DNA from: Patagioenas fasciata
Lineage: Eukaryota; Chordata; Aves; Columbiformes; Columbidae
Assembly: GCF_037038585.1 (NCBI RefSeq)
Contig: NC_092522.1
Span: 50,932,161 to 50,996,160 of the forward strand
Length of the DNA: 64,000 nucleotides
Direction: 5' to 3'
A program made the position numbers and the translations under genes. The notes under the pieces were generated by a model. It was not told the origin of the DNA. It was given only the letters and a program-made list of their open reading frames with translations, and made no database searches. Positions within the stretch are counted from its first letter, which is position 1. Each line of letters begins with the position of its first letter. Shown in pieces: positions 51,581-64,000 of the stretch.

Positions 51581-51707
51581 CCTTTCCTTTCCTTTCCTTT
51601 CCTTTCCTTTCCTTTCCTTTCCTTTCCTTTCCTTTCCTTTCCTTTCCTTTCCTTTCCTTTCCTTTCCTTTCCTTTCCTTTCCTTTCCTTTCCTTTCCTTT
51701 CCTTTCC
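51581..51707. repeat. Pure (CCTTT)n pentanucleotide array, about 25 copies
   Basis: 127 bp of uninterrupted CCTTT on the plus strand (AAAGG in the SMOC1 sense direction). The absence of interruptions suggests a young or actively changing array; its length may vary between individuals or be an assembly estimate. Confidence 0.97.
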
Positions 51708-54700
51708 AGTATTCTTATAAATTAAAATAATTAAGTGAAATTCAGAGCCAAATTATCTTTTATCTGTGCTTATCCAAATATCAGGAAAAATAAAGTAGAA
51801 TAGAAAATATATTAGCTGGAGGTGAGCTACAGATCCATTGCTTTGTAACCCCAAATCTCTGTGTCTTACAAGGAAGAAATATTATTTCTTGAGAAGGACA
51901 GGAAGCAGATTTCAGTTCTCCACATATATTTAACTTTTGATTTTGTTACTATTTTAAATTTATCTTCTAATTTCAGGGCGGGGAAACAAAAGAGTTAAAT
52001 AAGGATGTTCTTTCAAGGCCCTACCCTTCAATCCCGGGCATTCATATCATACCAAAATGCATTGAGTGGGATTTGTTGAACTCGAGCTTGGTGAAATGAG
52101 GTGTCTTACCTATAACAGTTATTTAAGCTCAGGATGAAGGAACCCATTCAGAAAGCATTCATCCCAGCTGCCTGAGACTTTTTATTAGAATAGGACAGGA
52201 TCTCCCTTAAAACATATCTCTTCTTCCCCATTAACTACTGAGGAAGCCCAGACAGCTAATTTACACTCCCATATGATGTAAAACTGCTTGTGATCAATAC
52301 TATGTGCATCTGTTTTGTAAGTTCCTTTAGGCTCAGACTACTCTGTTATTCTTTGGGTAAATGTAGTGGAAAGAAGGGATAATGTTCATAGCAGAAACAC
52401 ACATGATCCTATAAACAGTTTTCACAGGTAACTGAGTGACAAAGTTAGGCTAGAGCACTTGTTGGACTGAAAAGCAGTTCATTACATTTATTTAAGTTCT
52501 TGCAATGTTATTGTTAAACAGGAAAATAAGAATCAGAACATCACACCATAATACAGGTAATGTGAAATGACTAACGTCTGATTGACACTTTTTAGTTTGG
52601 TTTTTCCTCTATGAGAGTTTGAAAGGGTTTTGAGAAGCAAATTTCTTCCTGCTAACAGTTCAGAGATGTCACTGTGAGAAGAGGCAGGAATGAAGCAGCT
52701 AGAACACTATCATCATTTGAGATGCCATCCAAAACCCAGAGTAGAATATGAGAAAGACTGTGGACCTTATTTTCCTTTTTTAAACATTCTCTTGTGCACA
52801 CTTAACTTTCTAGTTTCCTCTGGGAACAGGAAACAGGTCTGAAAACTCAGATGATAAGGAGGTTTTGCTCCTTTGCTGCCTAGCTGGACACAAGGCAGCT
52901 GAAGTTTTATTAGGTAGCAACTGCCTACCCAGTATCTACCCCAGTTTTGGAGGCCAAAGACACTTTAGTATGTTCAGAAGAATCTGAAATTCTGAGGACT
53001 TAGGTTCAGCCTGTGCCAATGCAAACAGCCTTCAGAGGCTTGTCACCTTACGTTTAATATGACCTGCAATATAGCCATGTGGGTCCAGCTCCAGCATAAG
53101 AAAGAAAACATTTTTCTGAAGTGCTGGCACAATAACACAAGTCTATTAGCCTACAAGTTAGGACACAGACAGAAATTATTCAGGATTAGAAAGGGGCCTA
53201 AAAAAGTCCAGAAGAGAAAAGCAACTGGATCCAATTTTCAGAAGTTTATACTTCTGCTTTACGTACCAAGTTACATGACTGCCTGTCCCTGAGATATACA
53301 GCTGGTACTTCTGATTGCAGGAATACTTTCAACAATAGCTTATTAAACTGAAATATTTTGAATTCAGTTTTGTATACTATGGCAGGCGTCTGAATCTCCA
53401 CATTATCACTCTGAGAGTCTGAACAATTAATAACCAATATTACTTAGGGAGTCAAATGCAGTCCTTTTAGGAGACATTTATTACTTCCAATTCACTTGTA
53501 TTTTCATCATGCTGTTATGTTTCCTCTCCGGAGATGGGTATGAAATAACCATATTTAATTACCTCAATTTAAATATCCATTAAAAAGGAAAAGCTATTAC
53601 AAAATATGTATGTTGTTGCAATTATGGAAGTGACCTCAGAAATAAGGTGCATAATTCTGGTCTCCTGCTGGAAAAATGGAACTACGGGGACTTGCTTAGT
53701 GGGGATGGCTTTTACATTACTTGATTAATCTAAGCGGCCTGCCCCTTGGAAATGTGCATGAAAAACAGTCTTTTCTACAAACTCATGTTCTTTTTAACCT
53801 TTGTGACTGTCTCTTACTGAGACTTTTACCATTAGAGGAATCAGCTGAAAATCCCAAAAGCATCCACTCTCAACTAAAGCCACAAAAAAGCTCTCTAGTC
53901 AGACACTAAGAACTGCTGGTCATTAAAGCAAAAAAGATGAAGGAAACTCAGAGCTAAGATATAAACTGCCAGCCCAGCAGCTTACACTTATGTTAGAGCT
54001 ATTTTAGTACAGTCCCTGCCCACAGAGTGCTATCAGGTTTTCAGAGAGAAGAGCAGAAACTTCGTGCTGGTCTCCGGTTCTTATACTGCCATAACATGGG
54101 ATGGATAGAGATGTAAGGCCAGCATTCTTTTCAGTCCCTCAAAGGAACTGAATGATGGATTTTTTCATATATGCCTTTGAAAGATTGCACTTATTTTTTT
54201 TTCTTTTTCTAAAACCAAATGTATATGGTACAAAACAAATCCAACTTATGGTGCACAAATGAGGAATCCCACAGATGCAGTGATTTCATGTCTGTCTATC
54301 CTGAAAATGGAAGCAGTGGCAGAACCACCAATTATGAAGCTAAGTCACTGCTGGAATGGCACAAAGCTGATTGTTGGATGGTGTAGGATGAGCTGGAAAA
54401 GGAGATAGAGAAAGGAGGAACAGAAGGGAGGCAGATCTAGCTATACTAGAAGCAGTCACATGAAGTATCAGAATCTTTACTCATGCTTTATTTTGCTTAT
54501 ATAGATACTTACAAGTACTGAATTTGAACTAGGAGACAATTTTTCATCAATGTTATCTGATTATTTTTTCTCTTTCCCTCTCATAATTGGTAAATGAAAG
54601 ATTTAGAAATTGGATTTCCAACAAAGAGAGGAGCTGGGAATCAAGAGAGGCAGGCATGGCTATTTCTTGGAACATTAACTATATACTGAATTTTAACTCA

Positions 54701-55129
54701 GGATGAGTTTTTACAGCAGTGATTAAACGAGGTTTATAAAATGGAAGTTCTGGAAGTAACTGAAGTTAAACAAGAGTCACTAAAGAACCACTAAAGCATT
54801 ACTTGAACACTATGGAATGAACCAGTTCTTGGAAACCTGGCATCATGAAAATCTCTCTCTCTCTTTATGTAGTATTTAATTTGGGATTGGCAGTTGTGTT
54901 ACCTTCCTGGACACTCTCCATTAAACATGACAGATATCCTCTGCAAATACCATTTCAAATCTCCTTGGCTCATCCTTTGCTAAATAAAAAAGCTGTAAAA
55001 TGACTGATACAAAAGCATAAATACAGTCTTAGAATTGCTCAGTATGAAACTTTACAAGGTATGATATGCAAGAATGAAACATCCTTAGTTCCCACTGAAG
55101 GAAGCCAGCATATTATAGCAGACTGAAGG

Positions 55130-55670
55130 CTCAGGCCTTAATAATTAAACGCTATTCATTTAATTTAAAATAAAGGTCCGCTCCTAATTCACCATTACAC
55201 AGCTCACTTCTCCAGGGTTGGCAGGGAGCAGTCTTCCTTTCTTTGCAAACTGACCTCTATCTGTCCCCCGAGTCAAATATAATACTGTGTACCTCATTAA
55301 ACCACAATAAACTAATGTTCAAATAATGATGAGCTTTAGTTCATCCCGCAAAAAGTGGGACAATTCAGACTTAATCATACCACCCTTACTTTACAATTTA
55401 CTGTAAGCACTGAGGAAATGAAAGCATAGCACTTGGTAGCAAAGATCCTGCAATGACAGAAGCACAATGGAGTAAATTAAAGATGGAGATGAATGTAATT
55501 ATGGTTCTAAAGTGTCTGCCAGGAAGGAAGCAATGCAGCCAACATCATGTAAAATAGTTTTAAGTGTGTGGTTTGATTACAAAGTGACAGCAGGGTGATC
55601 CAATTACACGATAGCACTCCATTATGGATTATGAGGGCGGTTTCCTCACTGGACCAGTACCCTGTGTGCT
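55130..55670. promoter_or_regulatory. Candidate conserved noncoding element in SMOC1 intron
   Basis: This stretch has balanced composition, no repeat similarity and no long reading frame, but many homeodomain-like TAAT/ATTA cores (TAATAATTAAAC, CATTTAATTT, CATTAAACC, TTAATCATACC, CCAATTACAC). That texture is typical of developmental enhancers near patterning genes. This is inference only; conservation has not been measured. Confidence 0.25.
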
Positions 55671-57187
55671 AGCTTCATTAGGTACAGTGTGGTCTGTTGT
55701 CCTCATGTGCTGCACATCCTGCATTTGGCCAGGAAACCACCTAGGAACATTCTGCGGCAATGCCGTGGCCTGAGTTTCCTTATATTAGTTCGGAAGCCCA
55801 CCGTGTCAACTTCAGCAGGGGTTAATGCTAATCACATTGCCCAGAGTCGGTCTCTCAGTATTGACAGGTAATATCCAATAGGGTTGAGAAGAGAGGCTGT
55901 CGAAAAGTGAAAGCCATCTCAGGCTTACTGACCATGGGACTTGAGAGTAAACAAGGAGATAAAATACCCTGTCATGTCCCTCCAGCAGTCAGGCTTGTTC
56001 TGAAAAAAAACATGACCTGTTTTTATACACAGGCTGACATGACATGGACTGCTGCAAGACTGAGCATATGTACAGTTACAGGAGTGTGTGTGTCCTGCCT
56101 CTGGAGCAGGCCATGAAATCTTGCTCTTTGAAAACACAGCAACTGTAACACATGAAGGGGATTCTCATGCATCTTACTGTCTGCTGTTGGATAAATGCAG
56201 AGAAATGGAAACAATACATCTTTGTGCCCTGGGCCTTGTGGGCGATAGGGGAAAGCACAATCCAAATGTACAACAGCAGCATCCCAAATGTTCATACCCC
56301 TTAAAACTGAGTCCATCTTGTATATGTATAATAACCATGCATTCCAGCCATGCATTTTGCAACAGTAAGTGCTTACCTTTTGGTTAATGAAACTGAAATT
56401 ATTACTCTGATTATAATTCATACACTCCACCTTTCCATTCTAACTTTCCTGTGAATACTTCTTTGGTACAAATATGCATACTCTGATGTTGATTTAGTAC
56501 ACAGCAGTCATTTTCCATCTCAAGTGAATGGATGTAAAGCACTCTTATTCAAAAATTAAAGGTCTACACTCCATACTTGTAGATATGCAACACTGTAAAT
56601 TCCAACGAACACAGACTTTCAGTCCCTGAACTTCATATGACTAGAGTAAACTAAACCCTCTGCAGATGGCTATAAGAGCATTTATATGCTAGATTGTCAA
56701 AAATCAATAGGTGGTCTACTGCTAGTTAAAAGGCAAAAGAGAATGTAATGAGAAAAAGTATCCTTCAGCCTTTAAAAATGCCTGGGATTACATTCAGAGA
56801 TTCAATATGTGTGTGTGGATTACAAGGACAAGATAAACAGTTAAAACCCATCTATTTCTGTCAGCTGATATAAGCACATTCACAAGGGGTTTTGCACCAG
56901 GGTTCAACTATGTGTGCCTTCTTAAAGACCAAAGCTTAAGCCCGAACAATTTATTTTTGGGAAGCAGAAGGACATGAATATATGGTAAGGGTAGTGAAAG
57001 GAGAAGACAAGCATGGAAATTAGAGAGAATCAGGTAGAAAGCCAAGGAAGAGAGGCATGGAAACCAGTGGGGAAAAAAGCTGCCTGAAGTTTCAAGCGAA
57101 TTCACAGGGACAGCCTGTGCTCTGACACAGACACCTCTGACAGCACCAACACTGACAGAATATTAATCTTCCTCCTCCATTCTCCTC

Positions 57188-57207
57188 AAAAAAAAAAAAA
57201 AAAAAAA
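57188..57207. repeat. A20 run
   Basis: Pure 20-nt adenine run with no poly(A) signal just upstream. It may be a simple repeat. Confidence 0.9.
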
Positions 57208-57587
57208 GTAGTTCACTGAGATAGCTCTGGCATTCACATGAGTAGGCTTCTGGAGGTGTTTATGTATCTGCTTCAGCCAAAGCCATGCGGGTGACATGGC
57301 TGAATCTCTTTGCATCTTTAGCTGCATTTGCAGAGGCAGAGGGATTTTATATCTTCCGATTGCTTCTGGCATCTTGGTATGTGACCACAAAGTAGTTTTC
57401 TCTAGGCCTGGCCAGGAAACAACAATTCCATCATGTGGAAAGTGTCAGGATTGGGTAATTCAGATTTTATTCTGGTGCAGAATTAGGTGGGTTTTTTTTA
57501 CTTTTTTATTTTTGAGAACAAAACACCCCATCTCATCTTGGCTAAATAGCTTGTTGAGGGCACGCAGCTGAGGCAGGGGAGACTGAG

Positions 57588-57728
57588 GTTCAACTCCCTG
57601 ATCCAAACCAGACAGAGCAGGGAGTTAAAACCTGGCTTGCTGTTATCCCAGGAGAGTACCCTAATCTCTGACACTGGAGAGTCAGGTTCAATTCCTTGCT
57701 CTGTCTGGTTTGGATCAGGGTTTTGAAC
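57588..57728. repeat. Inverted repeat: 39-bp arms, 63-nt loop, unclassified repeat
   Basis: The left arm is 57588-57626 and the right arm 57690-57728; 35 of 39 positions pair. Both arms centre on CCCTGATCCAAACCAGACAG. GGTTCAACTCC and GGTTCAATTCC resemble the tRNA-type B box (GGTTCAANTCC). The loop contains a direct GGAGAGT duplication. The pattern suggests a relic of an old hairpin-type or tRNA-related repeat, probably extending to about 57550-57780. I cannot assign a family name. Confidence 0.75.
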
Positions 57729-59649
57729 ATAGGTCCTTTCCTCTTTAGCCAAATGCTCTAATCATCAAGCTGTTGTGTGTCCACAGAAGGATTCCTTTTG
57801 GTGTGAGCAAACTCTTCAGAACATAGAGTGTCAGAAACCACTTGTTTTGCTACATTAAGACATTTTCTTTAGAAAAATAACAATAGCATCAGACTGGACA
57901 GCACATTCTTTAAGTAAGTCAAGAAAGTGCTCTCACTAGATCAAATGAAATAATGAACTTAAAGAAAAACACGTGCTTCAGTGCTTTGCGGGCCAAGGCC
58001 ACCGCACTTTGCACACTGAAGAGCCGAATTCTCAGTAAGGTTTTTTTCTTGCATATTTTAGACTCAAGAATTTTGGCCTTACCAAACAACAGTTGTGGGA
58101 ACTGATACATAAGCAGCACTTTATCATCCTGCAACACCATAAGTCACTATTTAATTTTTTTTTGAGCAGTGCATGTATACAAGACAAGCTTGTTGTTTAA
58201 TATAGGAGCTCATTAAGTCTGTTGGATTTTATTTTCTAACTGCAAATCCATTCTATTTAAAATTGAGTATTTAACTTGTCTATTTTTGAAGATAGGTAAA
58301 TGTTTTACTTAAGAGACTTAAAGAGGGCAGACAATACAACTCCCAGTGGAATAAAGCTGAATTCTGAGCACAGTGGAAAACATAAGGGAGCTGGAGGGAA
58401 TCACACATTCAGACATCATGGGAGAGGAAAAACGATCATTCACAGGGGTAACAAAAAGCATAGGGTACTTCAGTGGTTCTATCTCCATTTGATAGTTTTA
58501 TTTCCATTCACAATGCAGAGTACAAGCTTCACTTCAGTTGCCTTTTTTGTTTTCAGGAACAAGTTTTCATTCAATTATCTAAATTTAAAATGGAAAGTGA
58601 ACTTGGGTTCTCACACTGTACTTTCGGAAACGTTCCCAAACTTTATGCTTAATGACATGACTTAGTAAAGCACCTAGGATTGCCTTTAATATTAAAGATT
58701 ACCTTGAGTTGTTCTGGTTCCTGTGATATGCTGGAGCAGAATGAATATGACCTATGAATTTCATGGATGTATAAAGATAGAAACATCTATCAAGACAAAG
58801 GGAGAGGATGGGAGTCCCAAATTCAAGTTTTACAATATTTTTTGTAGTGATCTCTAATTTTTCTGTTTTCTGCTTTTTCTGCATGAAAAGGACCACTTTT
58901 CATCTCTCAAATATTTGAGAAATTACTTAAATGCCACTGGTGTGTTTTTAAATGGTTACCAGGAAACACTGCAGAAGAGTATAACTGCCTAGCTATCAAG
59001 GCATGCTTTAAAAATACATTGCTCTTCTTAATGACAGGCATTTATGTAGTCTCTACTGAAAATATAATGAGTATAGAATGTGCTCACTTTATCTGTCCTG
59101 TGTTACAGAGTTCTCTTTTATCTGTAAACAGAGATAAAACCCAAAGAAGGCAACTGGGGCATAGAGGCGTTGAGGAATGAAGATTTTGCTGTTGAAGAAA
59201 GGAGTTCAGATTTTGGTTTGGTTAGAAGCAGTTTAACCCAATTAATTCCTACTTATCTCAAAATTACAAATGGTACTAAGGGAAAGTGTTGAAGCTAAAC
59301 AACTGAGAGAGAAGACAAATCTGTAAGGGGTCTATGAGTCTATGTACAGGGTATAAATCCTTATACATTTGTAAATATATAGTTCAAAAAAATAAATTTA
59401 TTCCTCAGTATTAGGACTGAAAATGGGCCACTTACAAGTGCCATCTGAGATATAAGGCATACAAAGTACCCTTCTCTTTCTGCACAGTTTAACAATTTCT
59501 GAAATTCATGGTAAAAGGAGGGAGAACTTCAGCAACACGACATTCACTGTACCCCACAATGAGCTCACTTTCTGTATATCAGCCATATCTTCCTGAATTA
59601 AGACAATAGCATAATAGTACACTCAGAGTAAGATCCAGTGGATCTAATC

Positions 59650-59677
59650 TGTTTTTGTTTTTTGTTTTTGTTTTTCC
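59650..59677. repeat. (GTTTTT)n short repeat
   Basis: About four imperfect GTTTTT units. Confidence 0.8.
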
Positions 59678-62405
59678 ACCCTCTCTTCAGGAGACCAGGA
59701 TTGATTTGTAATGACGAGTCCAGGTTTAACAGGCTCATTCAGGTAATACTTTTATAATTAGAAATGCATTCCTCTCCTTTAACATAAACCAGGGCTTTCT
59801 GACCTGCTTCTCAGGCCTACTTTCCTTGAGCAGACAGTAAAGAATCAGAGCAGTGTGTATGTGTTCACATTCCTCCTTCCCCCCACAGCCTTCCACAAGA
59901 GACGACTATCAAGTGAACCCTGCCCACAAGATACCCCACAGTCAGATATGAATGAGCGCTACCAACAACAAAGCATTCACTCCAAAGCTTAGCTACATCT
60001 CCAAGCTTAAAGCTCAAGTAGCTGTGGAATTCAACAAAACAAGGCTTCACTGTAGAATAAGCCATACAGTTTTTACTTTCCCAGAAAAGCTCTGCTTTCC
60101 CAAATAACCCTAGTTTCACCAAGCCACTTGCCTATATCAGGGAAATTAATGAACTTCAAAAGTAAAAACAACTCACGATGAACAGTGAGGCCTGTTTTTC
60201 TAAACATTGGAAATGCCAGCACCACGGCAGTGTGCCATCATTTTTTACCAAGTTATACAAGGAGCTGTAAATTAAAGCCTGATTCCTGGACTCTCTATGT
60301 CCAGCCACTGCACTGCACATTAATCTCTTTCCTTGATTCGGTTGCCAATTTTGCAATAAGGTTGTGTGATGCATGCCTAGAACCACAAACTTGGCTCCAA
60401 GAGAACTGTGCACCCTGTTACTGCAATACAGGGGTCAAAATACTTGTATTAAGAAACTAAGTTGTTATAGGAACTTCAAATGAGTTATTTTCTGTAATCC
60501 CTATTGGATTTAACTTTTCCTATTGACAAACATATCTAGTGAACAAAATGCTATGTATAAATCCTGCACAGCTGATAGAATTAATGAAATGGGCTTGTGA
60601 ACATGTGAAACACAGATGTTGTGGTTCTGTTTGCCTTGATTTTTTATGAAGGAGTAAGAACAAGGGAAAAAGAAACACAGCAAACAAAGGATGAAATCAG
60701 CAGTGTCAAAGAAAGTGGACAGTGGAAACAGAGAACTTTCTTTCAAACAGCTCCTAACGTATCAGCTTTTTAGTGTTTGCAAAAAAAAGTAAACTTAGCT
60801 CAGTTTGCAATCGGAAAGCATTGGAGTTTCATGAAAAACATAGTAAAAAATAAAGTAATTCAGGAAATAAAGTTATTTTTTTTATAAGAGAGACTAGCTT
60901 CCTTTGATTCGGTAGGAACCAAACAAGGTTTAGTCAGAGGAACATACTTCCTTTCAAAATCTGACATTGGGATTGTATATCTAATATTAATTATTTTTAT
61001 CCATGACTTTGGTTCAAAACAATATGGCAATGTCAATGACATCTAGAGAACGAACTCTCTGTAGGTGCTGTTTACGTAGTTTAGATAATTCCAGCCTTTA
61101 CAGCCCAGCTGGTCTTTTAATTACACTGAAGTATGCCTTATACAAGCAGATAGGAAAACTTGGATTATACTAAACGATTAAAAAGGAAGAGAGATATTTA
61201 CCAAAAGTTCTTAAATAACTAAGTAAGTGTCCTGGCTTGCCAGGGGAAAAAAACTCATACTGTACAGAAAAAGCAGTCCTTTTAAACATAGACAGCATAA
61301 AATGCATCAATCATACATTTTCAGAAAAAATCTTCCTGCTTTTCAAAGAGAAAAAATGTCGAGAGAGAGTTGTAAGGGCTGGAAAGTTACATTTTCTCTC
61401 ACACTTAAGTAGACTCCGATTTGTTAATAGGTCTGCATGAGAAATCTGAAAGATAAGTATGCAGAGCAGATACAAAGGAGTGAAATATGTGACCATCTCT
61501 AGTGCTGTACACGGTAACCTACCACTCAGTAACTTTAAGATTCATGGAAATTGTCAGTAAACAGAGAGTGTGGATATACTTAAGGATTTGCATTGCATGT
61601 GCAATGAAGTTGACATCACATGAGGCTGCTGAGCACAATGACACAGTGTAGAGTAACCCTTCTCCCCGAGAGGAATGTGTTGTACAACAAGCTCTAGGCA
61701 AAGGGAGCAGGCACATACATGTGCCTACAGGAAAGGTGGGCTAGCCAGAGCAGTTCATCCCACTCCTGGAAGGGGAATAGTTCAAAACCCCCTCCTAAGT
61801 CTCACTGACAGGAGAAGATACAAGGAGCTCATTCATCACACTTAGTCCCCAGCCCAGACTCATGCCTGAGCAAGCTGGCCTCTGCCACGTGTGGAAATAG
61901 TTGATTGTCCTAACTCATCTCAGCACAGGGGTGCACACAGCTGGTGTCACTTCAGCCTCACCTCATGCAGCCCCTCCAAAGTCTGGCATCTGAGCAGCCT
62001 CGCTCCAGAGCAGGACAGCAGAAGCAGACAAATGAATCTCTGCTCAGATGTTTGGAAAGCAGAAGGCATGATACCTACACTCCAGCTCCCAGCACCACTG
62101 TCCAGGAAAAGTTAGTATTGTGAGAGATACTTGGACTGTAACACTGACACTTCTTGAAATCTTCTAAAAACCCTTGCTACTGAATCTCACTTATTTCTTC
62201 CATTCTGTGAAATAAAAAGCAAAAAACATACTAATGAAAATGTCAGAATTCTCCGCTTTATACTGAGCTCTTTGTAGGGATTGGTAGGTATGCTGTCCTG
62301 GTTATTGGTGTCATTTGTGCCTCTTTAAACCCTTAGAGAACTGGTTACAGTGAGATTATTTTCAATTCAAAGCAATTAATTAGAAGCAGAATTTGAAGCA
62401 CAGTT

Positions 62406-62432
62406 CAATAAAATAAAATAAAATAATAAAAA
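62406..62432. repeat. (AAAAT)n short repeat
   Basis: About five units of ATAAA, the last imperfect. Confidence 0.85.
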
Positions 62433-64000
62433 TCTCCTTTGAAGCAAGTAACCACCAAAAGAATACCAATAAGCTATTATTTACTAAGTCAATTGCAAAG
62501 CTACTTTCAAGTAGTTATCTATGTAATCATCTAGATGAAATCAACTAATGTTAGAGGAAATATTGACATAATCTGCATTTACTTATTTTTCTTATTCTTA
62601 ATAAAATGACACTTAAATTGTAAAGTTCTGATAGCAAAACCACTGTTTTCTGAAATTAAAATAGCACAGTCAACTTAAGTGAAGCTAAGGAAAATTATAA
62701 TTTGTTTCTCTAAATTATATCATAAGAGTTTATTACACACAGCAGAAATAGGATAAAGCTCACAGAATGTGTTTCTTTCAATTCAATACATGAGAAAACA
62801 CTTTATTGAGATGGCTTCCATATATTCATAAGTATAACCTGCTTAAGACCCTTTCATAGGAGGGTGAGTTGAGAGGCACAAGAGGATCTCTGTGTGTACG
62901 CATGTGCATGGTAGTATAAACAGAGATTTAAATTCAGGTCTATGTAAGCTATCATATAACAGCTTTTAATCTGTGTAAATCAGAAACACATTATTCCTGT
63001 GTGGTGAAATCACAAGCGCACATCACCCCAAACAAACACTGAAAGAAATTAAACCCCAAGATACCTTTAAAACCCTGCACAAGCACATGTTTTCTAGGGG
63101 AATAAAGAATCAAAAACTGTCTTGTATAAATATTTTAGAGACCTGTAAAACATTTTGTTAGGAATATTTTTTGATACTATGAATCCAGCTATACAGATCT
63201 CAGAGGGAGCTAAACATTCTAACTAATGAAATACTTCTCTAAATAACTTAAAATTGACTTTCTGCATTCAAAGCCTAATGGATCAAGTATCAGATATATT
63301 GAAAAATTTCCAAGGGTGTAAACATGTGCTACATATCTTAATGGAAAACCAGGAATATTTTCAGTGTTTCAGAGATCTTGTTTCATGACAGTTTAAATAT
63401 TGCTTCTCTGAACTGAAATTAAGGGGATGGAAATCTCCAACACACATGAAGGAGTAACTCTTTCAGTCACTAGTGATTATTTAGATGCATGCATATACAC
63501 ATACATACACAACTATTGGAGCTTGTTATGATGCTTTCCTGCTTGACATGTTGAAAATGAGAGACACATAGGAATAATGTCAAGTGAGACTGTAGAACTG
63601 AATGCCAAATGCAATTTGGGTGTTAAATCCAAAATGGAGTATAATTTTCTCACCATACAGTAGATACGATACAACTACATAGTTAAATATGTCAGTCAAT
63701 AGCTATACCTAAATTCTGCTTTTCTCTTCAGAGAGCCAGCTAAATTTTTCAAACTCCAGGTTTATTTTCTGTGAACAAATCTGTCAAACTCTAGCAAATA
63801 TTAATATTTTCTGTTATAACTGTGGATGGATACAAAACCTAGGAAGTCTTTGCTTATCATTACTTTTCCCCATTATGAAGTCCACAGCACAGAAGGGTCT
63901 GAAATGCTGAATAAGTCATAAAAAAGCTGATGAATATTCACTCTGATTCGTAAATGAATTTGATTCAATAACCTTTGCTTTGCATTTAACCATGTTCCAA

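Larger units (their letters stand above)
46335..64000 (-). other. SMOC1: SMOC1 intron, window part (at least 17.6 kb)
   Basis: No upstream SMOC1 exon was recognised between the EC-domain exon and the window edge, although the gene must continue 5' on the minus strand. I looked for thyroglobulin-type (CWCV) and Kazal-type cysteine patterns in the minus-strand frames and found none. Items inside are listed separately: an LTR, two large simple-repeat arrays, a hairpin repeat and a candidate regulatory element. The stretches 47483-48396, 49231-51580, 51708-55129 and 57780-64000 hold no gene that I can see. A very short exon could be missed by eye. Confidence 0.7.

Noticed and set aside
56023-56430. 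135-codon minus-strand frame within the SMOC1 intron
   Set aside because: No thyroglobulin, Kazal or SMOC-domain cysteine pattern and no matching splice sites in phase with the SMOC1 exons.
57580-57730. tRNA gene suggested by GGTTCAATTCC
   Set aside because: No A box, acceptor stem or cloverleaf could be built; better explained as a tRNA-related or chance repeat.
57498-57752. 84-codon minus-strand frame with DPNQTEQGIEPDSP-like text
   Set aside because: It runs through the inverted repeat and is not a protein-coding exon.
61228-61260. TGTCCTGG start resembling the 35-kb LTR
   Set aside because: Similarity stops after about eight bases and no LTR end, TATA box or poly(A) signal follows.
1-64000. 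CRISPR array, operon, phage or plasmid signal
   Set aside because: No spaced direct repeats of CRISPR type and no prokaryotic genes; the window is vertebrate nuclear DNA.

Overview
This window is vertebrate nuclear DNA, almost certainly from a bird. The evidence is a chicken-repeat-1 (CR1) LINE with the typical avian 3' end (TTCTATGATTCTATG-type repeat at about 20785-20809), two older CR1 relics, two retroviral solo LTRs of avian type, and exons of one vertebrate gene with ordinary GT-AG introns. There are no bacterial genes, operons, CRISPR arrays or plasmid features. Nearly all open reading frames of 60-139 codons look like chance frames in AT-rich noncoding DNA.

The only protein-coding gene I can support is the 3' end of SMOC1 on the minus strand. 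SMOC1 is SPARC-related modular calcium-binding protein 1, a secreted matricellular protein. Four coding segments join in phase: 46232-46334, 45128-45402, 42496-42539 and 39720-39743 (stop codon at 39720-39722). Together they encode about the last 147 residues: the start of the extracellular calcium-binding (EC) domain, two EF-hands, a basic segment, and a short divergent tail. The 5' part of the gene (signal peptide, Kazal/follistatin-like domain, thyroglobulin type-1 domains, SMOC-specific domain) is not in the window, so 46335-64000 is read as part of one large SMOC1 intron. The 3' UTR runs downward from 39719. Its end is uncertain; an ATTAAA at 38091-38096 (minus strand) is one candidate.

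Layout. Positions 1-35016 are gene-poor DNA downstream of SMOC1. They hold hAT-like relics (1999-2086, 27987-28170), CR1 relics (11651-12036, 12838-12876), a GC-rich island of unknown origin (14108-14430), an AATAAA plus A22 signature resembling a retrocopy end (16492-16537), and a 5'-truncated, frameshifted CR1 (19391-20809). Positions 35017-35742 are a solo LTR with a 5-bp target duplication. Positions 35743-39719 contain the SMOC1 3' UTR and flank, and 39720-46334 the SMOC1 exons and introns. In the upstream intron lie a second LTR (46874-47482, antisense to SMOC1), a roughly 700-bp purine-only tract (48529-49230), a pure CCTTT array (51581-51707), a candidate conserved noncoding element (about 55130-55670) and a long inverted repeat (57588-57728).

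I did not find a previously undescribed biological system. The most checkable oddities are the tandem NAGNAG-type splice acceptor in the SMOC1 tail, the two complementary simple-repeat arrays in the same intron, the unclassified hairpin repeat near 57.6 kb, and the possible retrocopy end near 16.5 kb. Identifications rest on reading motifs and on remembered family features; no database search was run.
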